From Nocardiopsis alborubida (GTDB lineage Bacteria > Actinomycetota > Actinomycetes > Streptosporangiales > Streptosporangiaceae), in contig NZ_JAAXPG010000043.1 in NCBI RefSeq assembly GCF_012396365.1, positions 1 to 48,406 on the forward strand: 48,406 nt of DNA. The letters are read 5' to 3'. Below the pieces are notes generated by a model. It saw only the letters and a program-made list of their open reading frames with translations, was not told the DNA's origin and ran no database searches. Positions 21,915-29,702 of this stretch are shown piece by piece; the first letter of the stretch is position 1; each line of letters begins with the position of its first letter. Position numbers and translations under genes: made by a program.

Positions 21915-24900
21915 TCAGCCGACCGGCTCCTTGGCGCGCTCGGACCCGGCGGCCGCGCTCTTGCGCTCCCTGCGCAGCTCACGGCGCGCCTGCCTGCGGG
22001 CCGCTCCGCGCTGCCTGCCCCACTCCACCAGCTGGTAGAGGACGGGGACCAGGATCAGCGTGAGCACGGTGGAGGTCACCAGACCGCCGATCACCACGAT
22101 CGCCAGCGGCGCGGAGATGAACGCCCCGCCGCCGGTGATGCCCAGGGCCATCGGGGTCAGCGCCGCGACGGTCGCGAGCGCCGTCATGAGGATGGGCCGC
22201 AGACGGTGCCGGGCACCCTCCACGATCGCCTCCCTGAGCGGCATCCCGTTGTTCTGGTTCTGGTTGATCAGGTCCATCAGGACGATGGCGTTGGTGATCA
22301 CCACACCGATGAGCATCAGCATGCCGACCATGCCCGCCACGCCCAGCGGGGTACCGGTGACCAGCAGCAGCCCCAGCGAACCGGTGATCGCGAACGGCAC
22401 CGAGATCAGGAGCATGAGCGGCTGGAGCAGGCTCTTGAAGGTCGCCACCATGATCAGGTAGCAGATGACGATCGCGGCGACCATCGCCAGCATCAGCTGC
22501 GCGAAGCCCTCGCTCTGGTCCTGGCTGACGCCGCCCAGGGTCGCGGTCGCGCCCTCTGGCAGGTCCATCGAGTCCAGGGCCTGCGTGATCTCGGCGCTCA
22601 CCGCGCCCAGGTCGGAACCGGTGGCGCTCGCCGACACGGTGGCGCTGGTGATGCCGTCGATCCGCGTGAGCTCCGGCGGCTGCTGCACCTCCACCACCTC
22701 GGCGACGTCGGACAGCGGGACCGCCTGCCCGGTCGGACCCGTGATGGGCAGGTCCTCCAGTTCGGCCACGGTCTGGGGCGCCTCGTCGACGCGGACCACC
22801 ATGTCGCGGCGCGTGTCGTCGAGGGTGACGGTTCCGACGCTCTGCCCGTTGAAGGCGGCGGTGACCTGCTGGCCGATCATGGCCTCGGTCATGCCCCGCT
22901 CGGCGGCCTCCTCGCCGTCGACGCGGACCTCCAGCGCGGGCTGGGACTCGGCGATGCTGTTGGCGATGTCGTCGGCGCCGTCGATGCCGCGCAGTTCGTC
23001 CTCGACCATTCCGGCGGCCTCGACCAGTGCCTCCTGGCCGTCGGCGCTGACCCGCACCTCGATACCCGAACCGCCCATGGCGGCCATGGCGCTCAGGCGC
23101 GGCTCGTACTCGGTGTCCAGGTCCTCCATGGCCGTACGCAGCACCTCGCGGTTGCGGGCCTGGTCGGTGTCGGGGTCAGCGGTGATGCTGTAGTCCACCT
23201 GGGCCGCACCGCCGCCGCCCATCATCGCGGCCATACCGCCGCCGCCGACGTTGGTCTGGTAGGAGTCCACCCAGGCGTAGCCGTCGAGGACCTCCTCGAC
23301 CTTGGCCGCCTCCTCGTCGGCGGCCTCCAGGGACGTGCCCGGGGGCAGCTCCTGGACGATCTGGTAGGTGTTCTCCTCGGACTGGCCCATCCAGTCGGTC
23401 TCGATGCCGCCGGCCATGAGGACCGTGCCGCCGAAGATCGCGGCGCTGGCGATGAGCGTGGTGATCGTGGCGGTCCTGCGCTTGGTGGTGATCCAGCGGA
23501 TGACCGGCAGGTAGGCGCGCTGGAGCGGGCTGCGCACCTCCCGCTCGTACTCCTCGCGCTCGATCTCCTCCTGGGTGGCGTCCCCGATCTCCCTGGGGCG
23601 CATGAACCAGTAGCACAGCACCGGGATGAGGGTGATGGAGACGATCAGGGAGGCGACCAGGGCCAGGCTGGCGGTGACCGCGAACGGCAGGAAGATCTCG
23701 CCGACCTGGCCGCCGACGAAGGCCAGCGGCAGGAACACGGCGACGGTCGCGAGCGTGGAGGAGACCACGGCGGCGGCGACCTCGCGCACGCCCTGCTTGA
23801 CCGCTGCCATCCGCTCCTTGCCGTAGTCCAGGTGCCTGCGGATGTTCTCCAGGACCACGATGGAGTCGTCCACCACTCGTCCGATGGAGATGGTGATGGC
23901 GGCGAGGGTGAGCATGTTCAGCGAGAAGTCGAACGCCTGCATGCCCAGGAACCCGATCAGCACCGACACCGGGATCGACACCGCGATCACCAGGGTGGAG
24001 CGGATCGAGAACAGGAAGACCAGGATGACGATCACGGCGGCCAGCAGGCCCATGCCGCCCTCTTCGAGCATCGCGACGATGGACTCGTTGATGTAGGGGG
24101 CCTGGTCGAAGACCACGCTGATGTCGATGCCCTCGCCCAGGACGTCGGCCTGCTCGTCCAGGACCGCCTGGACGCCCTCGGAGACCTCGACGGTGTTGCC
24201 GTCGGGGGTCTTCATGACCATGACGCCGATGCTCGGGTCGCCGTTGACGCGCGCCAGGCTGGCGGCCTCGTCCTGGACGAGCTCGACCTCGGCGACCTCG
24301 GAGAGCCGGACCGGCTCGGCCGGGGCCGCCGGGGGCGCGCCGGGCGCCGCGGCGGACATGTCCGCTCCCGCGGCGGCGGGCTGGAGCCAGACCTCCTCGA
24401 CCTGCTCGATCGAGGTGAACTGGTCACCGGTGGTCACGCTCAGGCTGCGGCCGTCGGACTCGACGTCCCCGCCCGGCTGGAGCAGGCCGCTGGACTGGAG
24501 GGCGTCCACGAGGCTCTGCGGGGACAGGCCGTTGGAGGCGAGTTCGTCCTCGTCCGGCGTGACGACCACGTCGGACTCCACCGCGCCGGTGAGCGTCGCC
24601 GAGCGCACGCCCTCGACGGACTCCAACTCGGGGATGAGGTGGGTCTCCAGCGGGTCGACCATGGCCTGGTCGTCGCCGTCCTCGGCGCCCGCCGCGAGCA
24701 TCACGACCGGCATCATGTCCGTGCTGAAGGACATGACGCTGGTGTCGACGCCCTCGGGGAGCATGCCCGCGACCTGGTCGACGGCGATCTGGGTCTGGCG
24801 GACGAGGTCGTCCTGGTCCTGGCCGTAGTCGAACTCGACCGTGACCTGGGAGGAGCCGGTGCTGGAGGTCGAGGTGACCGTGGTGACGCCCGGGACGCTC

Positions 24901-25118
24901 TGGACGGCCTGTTCCAGCGGCTCGGTGACCTGGCTCTCCACCACCTGGGGGGCGGCCCCCTGGTAGGTGCCGGAGACCATCACCATCGGCAGGGACATGT
25001 CGGGGAAGAGCTCGCGTTTGGCCGACGCCGCTGCGAGGACTCCGAAGAAGAGGACTGCCAGGGTGATGAGCAGGACCAGTGCCCGGTTGCCGAGCGACAT
25101 GACCGCGGCGCGGTTCAT
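21915..25118 (-). CDS. RND-family exporter (HAE1 type, AcrB/SwrC-like)
   Basis: 1067 residues, normal length for the family. It starts MNRAAVMSLGNRALVLLITL, the first membrane helix, followed by the large extracytoplasmic loop, a block of helices, a second loop and a second block. Helix 4 carries the proton-relay aspartates in GRVVDDSIVVLENIRRHLDYG in outline (Asp-Asp near residues 417-418). Late helices contain AGMVGMLMLIGVVITNAIVL and LRPILMTALATVAALTP, both typical. It should pump hydrophobic compounds, lipids or lipopeptides out using the proton gradient. No membrane-fusion gene is beside it, as usual for Gram-positive members such as SwrC. A glycine/methionine-rich insertion (GGGGMAAMMGGGGAA) lies in the second loop. 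Substrate unknown. Confidence 0.9.
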   Translation of the reverse strand: MNRAAVMSLGNRALVLLITLAVLFFGVLAAASAKRELFPDMSLPMVMVSGTYQGAAPQVVESQVTEPLEQAVQSVPGVTTVTSTSSTGSSQVTVEFDYGQDQDDLVRQTQIAVDQVAGMLPEGVDTSVMSFSTDMMPVVMLAAGAEDGDDQAMVDPLETHLIPELESVEGVRSATLTGAVESDVVVTPDEDELASNGLSPQSLVDALQSSGLLQPGGDVESDGRSLSVTTGDQFTSIEQVEEVWLQPAAAGADMSAAAPGAPPAAPAEPVRLSEVAEVELVQDEAASLARVNGDPSIGVMVMKTPDGNTVEVSEGVQAVLDEQADVLGEGIDISVVFDQAPYINESIVAMLEEGGMGLLAAVIVILVFLFSIRSTLVIAVSIPVSVLIGFLGMQAFDFSLNMLTLAAITISIGRVVDDSIVVLENIRRHLDYGKERMAAVKQGVREVAAAVVSSTLATVAVFLPLAFVGGQVGEIFLPFAVTASLALVASLIVSITLIPVLCYWFMRPREIGDATQEEIEREEYEREVRSPLQRAYLPVIRWITTKRRTATITTLIASAAIFGGTVLMAGGIETDWMGQSEENTYQIVQELPPGTSLEAADEEAAKVEEVLDGYAWVDSYQTNVGGGGMAAMMGGGGAAQVDYSITADPDTDQARNREVLRTAMEDLDTEYEPRLSAMAAMGGSGIEVRVSADGQEALVEAAGMVEDELRGIDGADDIANSIAESQPALEVRVDGEEAAERGMTEAMIGQQVTAAFNGQSVGTVTLDDTRRDMVVRVDEAPQTVAELEDLPITGPTGQAVPLSDVAEVVEVQQPPELTRIDGITSATVSASATGSDLGAVSAEITQALDSMDLPEGATATLGGVSQDQSEGFAQLMLAMVAAIVICYLIMVATFKSLLQPLMLLISVPFAITGSLGLLLVTGTPLGVAGMVGMLMLIGVVITNAIVLMDLINQNQNNGMPLREAIVEGARHRLRPILMTALATVAALTPMALGITGGGAFISAPLAIVVIGGLVTSTVLTLILVPVLYQLVEWGRQRGAARRQARRELRRERKSAAAGSERAKEPVG

Positions 25119-25692
25119 ACCTGGGTCCCTTCCACGCTGGTGGCAGCGGTCCCCGTCCGGGGGAGACCCGCGGCGCGGGCCCTTGCGGCCGATCTGGACA
25201 TGAGAGGTTCTCGCTCCTAGTTCACTGCGGACACGGGGCGGGCCGTGATGTGTGGGTCGTCGAGCGCGTGTACGCGCCGGGGCAGCACACAGTCGTCCGC
25301 CGGTACTGGGACCGGGCTCGAACGTGTGGTGACGGGGGCCGGTGACTGGTCGCCCGGATGCGGGGCGGCCGTGTCAGCCGTCTCTCCCGGGGCTCGTGCA
25401 CCTGCCGGGCGCACTACTCACCATACGTCGCGTTATATCGGGACTTGAGGATCCCCCACACGATTCAGGGAAGTCTCAGGGACGCGTCAGCCTTCTGTCA
25501 GGGTCGGTTTCTGACCAAAGTAGGTGTCCTCATCCGTAAGTCGGAGCCGGTCGGGATGAAATGCGGCTTTCCGCGGCGGCGCAAGAGGATCGCCCTGTAA
25601 CGGACATCACGGTGGCAACTTCCGGCCAACCGGAAAACGGCCCCGGACACGTGGAGCGCAGGGGCACCGGGGGTGACGGAGCGGGCACGTCG
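25119..25692. other. Intergenic region upstream of the RND exporter
   Basis: About 570 bases with no clear gene; the candidate open frames have shadow-like composition. An AT-richer area at 25420-25600 probably carries the exporter promoter: on the minus strand TATAAC (25437-25432) could be a -10 box, without a good -35. The inverted repeat TTCCGG-ccaa-CCGGAA lies at 25620-25635. GTCAG...CTGAC (25497-25515) is another weak inverted repeat. Confidence 0.4.
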
Positions 25693-25715
25693 GGGAGCCG
25701 CGCGCCACGGCTCCC
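25693..25715 (-). terminator. Hairpin after the CmtR-like gene
   Basis: GGGAGCCG (25693-25700) and CGGCTCCC (25708-25715) pair perfectly around a seven-base loop. It starts 13 bases after the stop of the metal-sensor gene on the minus strand. Confidence 0.5.
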
Positions 25716-25727
25716 TGGAGGCGGCGC

Positions 25728-26057
25728 TCAGGCGGGCCGCCGCTCCCCGGGGGCCTCGTGCGGCTGCGCGGTCCCCCACACCACGCGCAGGAGATCCTCC
25801 AGCGCGTGGACCAGGGAGTCGTCCACGAGCGCGTAGCTGACCTGGCGCCCGCGCGCGGAGGTGCTCACCAGGCCGCAGTCGCGCAGGCAGGCGAGGTGGT
25901 TGGAGACGTTCTGCCGGGTGAGCCCCAGTTGCTCGGCCAGTCCGGCGGGGTAGTGGGGACCGTCGAGGAGCGCCAGCAGGAGGCGGCAGCGGGTGGGGTC
26001 GGACAGGGCGCGGCCGAGCCGGTGGATGGCGGACAGGCGCTGCTCGGAGGTCAACAT
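25728..26057 (-). CDS. cmtR: ArsR/SmtB-family metal sensor, CmtR-like (Cd/Pb type)
   Basis: 109 residues from ATG 26057 (MLTSEQRL); an in-frame ATG three codons upstream is possible, but the MLT start matches known CmtR proteins. The winged helix-turn-helix is plain, and the recognition helix reads LTRQNVSNHLACLRDCGLV. CmtR binds cadmium or lead with Cys57 and Cys61 in this helix and Cys102 near the C-terminus. Here Cys57 and Cys61 are present at exactly those positions (also Cys24), but the C-terminal cysteine is absent; His100 is nearby. Metal binding should release it from DNA and induce the divergent CDF exporter gene. Twin operator-like repeats lie between the two genes. Confidence 0.8.
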   Translation of the reverse strand: MLTSEQRLSAIHRLGRALSDPTRCRLLLALLDGPHYPAGLAEQLGLTRQNVSNHLACLRDCGLVSTSARGRQVSYALVDDSLVHALEDLLRVVWGTAQPHEAPGERRPA

Positions 26058-26076
26058 GAAAACCATTGTACATGGC

Positions 26077-26110
26077 TTGCTGTATAGACAGCGTAGGCTG
26101 TATAAACAGT
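26077..26110. promoter_or_regulatory. Twin operator and promoter between the metal sensor and CDF exporter
   Basis: GCTGTATAGACAGC (26079-26092) and GCTGTATAAACAGT (26097-26110) are near-identical 14-mers 18 bp apart, each an imperfect palindrome (CTGT...ACAG). They overlap a rightward promoter: TTGCTG (26077-26082), 18-base spacer, TATAAA (26101-26106). Binding of the CmtR-like protein to both sites would block the -35 and -10 boxes of the exporter gene and probably its own promoter on the other strand. Confidence 0.65.
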
Positions 26111-26174
26111 GAAAGCTGAACCATGTGTGCCGCGCACCGCGGCTCCGGGAGAGGACGTCGGAACGGGGGAGTTG

Positions 26175-27095
26175 ATGGGCCTGGGACACGACCACGGACA
26201 CGGGCACGGTGTCACCGCCGGGGCCGCCAACAGCAGGCGGCTGGCGGTGGTCCTCGGGATGATGCTCGTCGTCGCCGTGGTCCAGGTGATCGGTGCCGCG
26301 CTCAGCGACAGCCTGGCCCTGCTCGCCGACGCCGGGCACACCGTCACCGACTCCTTCGGAGTGGCCCTGGCCCTGGTCGCCGTGTGGATCGCCGCACGCC
26401 CCGCCACCAGCAGGCGCACCTTCGGCTACCAGCGCGCGGAGATCCTCGCCGCCGCCGTCAACGCGCTGGTGCTGTTCGTCCTGTGCGGGTTCATCGTGGT
26501 GGAGGCGGTCGAGCGGCTCCGCACGCCCGCCGACGTGTCCGGGCCGGGCATGATCGCCGTGGCCGCCTTCGGCCTGGTCATGAACATCGGAGCGCTGTTC
26601 GTCCTGCGCTCGGGCGCCCGCGCGAGCCTCAACGTCAAGGGCGCCTACCTGGAGGTCATGGGCGACGCCCTGGCCTCGGCCGGGGTGATCGCGGGCGGTG
26701 TCGTCGTCTGGCTGACCGGTTGGGACCGGGTGGACACCCTCGTCTCCCTGGGCATCGCGGCGATCATCGTGCCCCGCGCGTGGGCACTGCTGCGCGAGGC
26801 CGTGCACATCCTGCTGGAGGCCACCCCGCAGGGCATGGACCTGAGCGAGGTCCGCGACCACCTGCTCGGGCACCCCGCCGTCCTGGACGTCCACGACCTG
26901 CACGCCTGGACCATCACCTCCGGGGTTCCCGTGATGTCGGCGCACGTGGTGGTCGCCGAGGAGCACCTGTGCGACAGCGGCCGCATGCTGGACGAACTCC
27001 ACGAGTGCCTGACCGGCCACTTCGACGTCGAGCACTCCACGCTGCAACTGGAGCCGCCCGGCCACGCCGACCACGAGGGCGCCCGCCACGCCTGA
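26175..27095 (+). CDS. Cation diffusion facilitator (CDF) metal exporter
   Basis: 306 residues. ATG 26175 follows GGGGGAG. The His-rich N-terminus (GLGHDHGHGHG) is typical of zinc/cadmium CDFs. Six membrane helices follow; helix 2 carries the metal site ADAGHTVTDSF (H-x3-D). The matching helix 5 motif, usually H-x3-D, reads YLEVMGDALAS, i.e. E-x3-D. The cytoplasmic C-terminal domain has HDLHAWTITSG and ends with more His (HADHEGARHA). It exports divalent metal, probably Zn or Cd, in exchange for protons across the cell membrane. It is divergent from, and presumably controlled by, the CmtR-like sensor. Confidence 0.88.
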   Translation: MGLGHDHGHGHGVTAGAANSRRLAVVLGMMLVVAVVQVIGAALSDSLALLADAGHTVTDSFGVALALVAVWIAARPATSRRTFGYQRAEILAAAVNALVLFVLCGFIVVEAVERLRTPADVSGPGMIAVAAFGLVMNIGALFVLRSGARASLNVKGAYLEVMGDALASAGVIAGGVVVWLTGWDRVDTLVSLGIAAIIVPRAWALLREAVHILLEATPQGMDLSEVRDHLLGHPAVLDVHDLHAWTITSGVPVMSAHVVVAEEHLCDSGRMLDELHECLTGHFDVEHSTLQLEPPGHADHEGARHA

Positions 27096-27308
27096 TCCGG
27101 GCCAGGGCGCGATCGGGGCCCCGCGACCGGTCCCCGGCGGAACGGCGCCACGGGATCCTCGCGGGCTCCGCGTCCCCGCTGGTGGAGACCGCCTCGGGCG
27201 CCACCGGCACACCCCCCGCACCGTTACGATGCTGGACGGGCCGTCGACGTGCCACCATCGGAACCCTCTGGCACGACTCCCCGCGCCCAGGAACGCTAAG
27301 GAGACACC

Positions 27309-27341
27309 GTGGCACCCTTCCCGACCCGCGGTCAGCGGTGA
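27309..27341 (+). CDS. 10-residue leader ORF overlapping the potassium transporter start
   Basis: A GTG at 27309 sits five bases after a consensus AAGGAG (27298-27303), the best ribosome binding site in the area. It opens a short frame, MAPFPTRGQR, ending in TGA 27339-27341. That stop overlaps the GTG (27338-27340) of the TrkH-like gene as GTGA. The larger gene has no ribosome binding site of its own, so its translation probably depends on ribosomes finishing this leader. The peptide itself may have no function. Confidence 0.45.
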   Translation: MAPFPTRGQR

Positions 27342-28789
27342 GCGAGAACCGGCTGAGAACGGGGATGCGCGCCCTGCGCAGGCTGCGCGGCTCGATCCTG
27401 CCCCTCAGGGCGGCCAGGCTGTCGTACAAGCTGCGCCGCGAACTGAGCTCCACCCGTGAGTCCAGCACGTGGCGCCAGCCCGCACGCGTGTTCCTCATGG
27501 CCTACGTGGTCGTGGACCTGCTGGGCACGGCGCTGCTGATGACCCCGCTGACCACGCCCGACCACCGGGGGCTGGGCTTCGTCGAGGCCTTCTTCACCGC
27601 GACCTCGGCGCTCTCGGTGTGCGGGCTGAGCGTGGTCAGCATCGGCAACGACCTCAACACCTTCGGCCAGGGGGTGGTCCTGGCGCTCATGCAGGTCGGC
27701 GGGATGGGCATCATGACCCTGGCCTCGCTGCTGGGCACCGCGATGATCCGCCGGTTCGGGCTGCGCATGCAGCTGACCGTGCAGGCCGAGACCCGGAGCA
27801 TGTGGGTGGGCGACGTGCGCGGCCTGGTCAGCCGGGTGGCCCTCATCTTCCTCATCTGCCAGGGCCTGACGTTCCTGCTGATCACGCCGAGGATGTGGCT
27901 GGGCTACGACATGTCCCTCGGGGAGGCCGTCTACTCGGGCTTCTTCCACTCCATCTCGGCCTTCAACAACGCCGGGCTCTCCCTGTACGGGGACAGCATG
28001 ATGCGGTTCTCCGGCGACGCGTTCGTCCTGGTGCCGATCGCCCTGGCGGTGATCCTCGGCGGCATCGGCTTCCCCGTCCTCCTGGAGCTGCGGCGCGAGC
28101 TGCGCACCCCGCGCCTGTGGAGCCTGCACACCAAGCTCACCGTCACGACCACCTCGATCCTCTTCGTGGGCGGGGCCCTGCTGGTCACCCTGATGGAGTG
28201 GAACAACCCCCAGACCCTCGGGCAGATGCACTGGTGGCCCCGGCTCGTCGACGGCTTCTTCCACGGCGTGATGCCGCGCAGCGGCGGTCTCAACTCCGTC
28301 GACACCGGGAAGATGGAGGACGCCACGCTGCTGGTGACGATCATGCTGATGTTCGTCGGCAACGGCAGCGCCGGAACGGCCGGGGGCATCAAGGTGGCCA
28401 CCCTGGCGGTGATCTTCCTGGTCGTGGCGGCCGAGGTCCGCGGCAACGACAAGGTGCACGTCTACGGGCGCCAGCTGTCGCCCGGAGTGATCCGGCAGTC
28501 GCTGAGCCTGGTGTTCCTGTCCGCGACGGTCGTGGCCTTCACCACCGTCCTGCTGGTGCGCACCACCCCGTTCGACCTGCTGCCGGTGATGTTCGAGGTG
28601 GTGTCGGCGGTCGGCGTGGTCGGCCTGTCCATGGGCATCACCGCGGAGCTGGAGCCGTGGGTCCAGTTCCTGCTGGCCCTGCTGATGGTGGCGGGCCGGG
28701 TCGGCCCCATCACCTTCGTCACGGCGTTGGCCTTCCGCGACCACCATCGGCGCTACGATCTCGCCGAGGCGCGGCCGATCATCGGCTGA
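27338..28789 (+). CDS. TrkH/KtrB-type potassium transporter, membrane subunit
   Basis: 483 residues from GTG 27338 (an ATG at 27365 is the alternative). About eight to ten membrane segments with the four selectivity-filter loops of the TrkH/KtrB superfamily: TSALSVCGLSVVS, SISAFNNAGLSLYG, MPRSGGLNSVDTG and SAVGVVGLSMGIT, each with the filter glycine. The conserved GNGSAGTAGGIKVATLA segment before the last pair of helices is present. It takes up potassium, with gating by the cytoplasmic RCK subunit encoded 29 bases downstream. Loop 1 has Cys in place of the more usual Thr before the glycine (VCG for VTG). Translation appears coupled to a short upstream leader ORF. Confidence 0.9.
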   Translation: MSENRLRTGMRALRRLRGSILPLRAARLSYKLRRELSSTRESSTWRQPARVFLMAYVVVDLLGTALLMTPLTTPDHRGLGFVEAFFTATSALSVCGLSVVSIGNDLNTFGQGVVLALMQVGGMGIMTLASLLGTAMIRRFGLRMQLTVQAETRSMWVGDVRGLVSRVALIFLICQGLTFLLITPRMWLGYDMSLGEAVYSGFFHSISAFNNAGLSLYGDSMMRFSGDAFVLVPIALAVILGGIGFPVLLELRRELRTPRLWSLHTKLTVTTTSILFVGGALLVTLMEWNNPQTLGQMHWWPRLVDGFFHGVMPRSGGLNSVDTGKMEDATLLVTIMLMFVGNGSAGTAGGIKVATLAVIFLVVAAEVRGNDKVHVYGRQLSPGVIRQSLSLVFLSATVVAFTTVLLVRTTPFDLLPVMFEVVSAVGVVGLSMGITAELEPWVQFLLALLMVAGRVGPITFVTALAFRDHHRRYDLAEARPIIG

Positions 28790-28818
28790 GAGCACTCCGA
28801 GGGAAGGAAGGGACACCC

Positions 28819-29490
28819 GTGCAGCAGCACAGGAGACTCACCGACAAGCGGGTCCTGGTCATCGGCCTGGGCCGGTTCGGCAGTTCACTCGGCCTGGAGC
28901 TGGTCAGCCGGGGGTGGGAGGTCCTGGGTGTGGACTCCAACCCGCGGCTGGTGCAGTCCTTCGCCGACGCGCTCACGCACACGGTGATCGCCGACGCCAC
29001 CGACGAGGAGGCGCTGCGCCAGGTGGGAGCCGGCCAGTTCCACAGCGCGGTGGTGGCCATCGGCACCCACCTGGAGGAGAGCATCCTGACCACCTCGCTG
29101 CTGGTGGACATGGGGGTCTCCAACATCTGGGCGAAGGCGACGAGCCGCCGCCACGGCCGCATCCTGGAGCAGGTCGGCGCCACCCACGTGGTGCTGCCCG
29201 AGCACGACATGGGCGAGCGGGTGGCGCACCTGCTGTCGGGCAGGATGCTCGACTACGTGGAGCTGGAGGAGGGCTTCTCGCTGGGCAAGACCAAGGCGCC
29301 CAAGGAGCTCATCGGCAAGACCCTGCGCGAGACGCGGGTCCGCCAGCACTACGGGATCACGGTGGTGTCGGTGAAGCGGATGGGTGAGGAGTTCACCTAC
29401 GCCACCCAGGAGACGGTGCTGAACAAGGGCGACGTGATCGTGGTCGCAGGGCGCACCGACGACGTGGAGCGCTTCTCCGAGTCCACCTGA
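28819..29490 (+). CDS. TrkA/KtrA-type RCK regulatory subunit of potassium uptake
   Basis: 223 residues from GTG 28819 with a strong GGAAGGAAGGG site upstream. The N-terminal RCK domain has the Rossmann signature VIGLGRFGSSLGLEL and the acidic residue after strand 2 in GVDSNP, so it binds NAD(H) or ATP. The second half is a TrkA_C domain (KELIGKTLRETRVRQHYGI and onward to VLNKGDVIVVAGR), which in the Ktr group can bind c-di-AMP. It forms a cytoplasmic ring that opens or closes the TrkH-like pore encoded just before it. No second TrkA copy is present, fitting the KtrAB arrangement. Confidence 0.9.
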   Translation: MQQHRRLTDKRVLVIGLGRFGSSLGLELVSRGWEVLGVDSNPRLVQSFADALTHTVIADATDEEALRQVGAGQFHSAVVAIGTHLEESILTTSLLVDMGVSNIWAKATSRRHGRILEQVGATHVVLPEHDMGERVAHLLSGRMLDYVELEEGFSLGKTKAPKELIGKTLRETRVRQHYGITVVSVKRMGEEFTYATQETVLNKGDVIVVAGRTDDVERFSEST

Positions 29491-29667
29491 GCCGGGCCGC
29501 ACGGCGGCGGAAGAGGACCGGAACCGCTGCGGTGCCGTGGAAACCGGGGACGGGGAGGCCAGGGGGGAGGCGCCCGGCGCCGTCGGTTCCGCGCCCGGCC
29601 GCCCGCTCCGCGCGCCCGCGGACAGCGGTTCCGGCGGCGTGCGCGCGTCGCATTCCGAACAGACAAA

Positions 29668-29696
29668 TTGACAACCGTTTTCATTATCCCGACAAT
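29668..29696 (+). promoter_or_regulatory. Zur-type operator overlapping a leaderless promoter of the zinc lipoprotein gene
   Basis: TTGACA (29668-29673), 17 bases, then GACAAT (29691-29696) form a good promoter. The A of the ATG at 29703 is seven bases after the -10 box, so the transcript would begin at the start codon, consistent with the lack of a ribosome binding site. The 15-mer at 29669-29683, read on the minus strand as TGAAAACGGTTGTCA, fits the actinobacterial Zur box (TGAnAAnnnTTnTCA). Zinc-loaded Zur would cover the -35 box and shut the gene off. Confidence 0.65.
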
Positions 29697-29702
29697 TGAC
29701 CC

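Noticed and set aside
21810..25220. 1136-codon open frame on the plus strand, opposite the RND exporter
   Set aside because: Composition is dominated by His/Asp/Gly/Arg runs, the normal antisense shadow of a high-G+C gene. The minus-strand exporter has complete family motifs.
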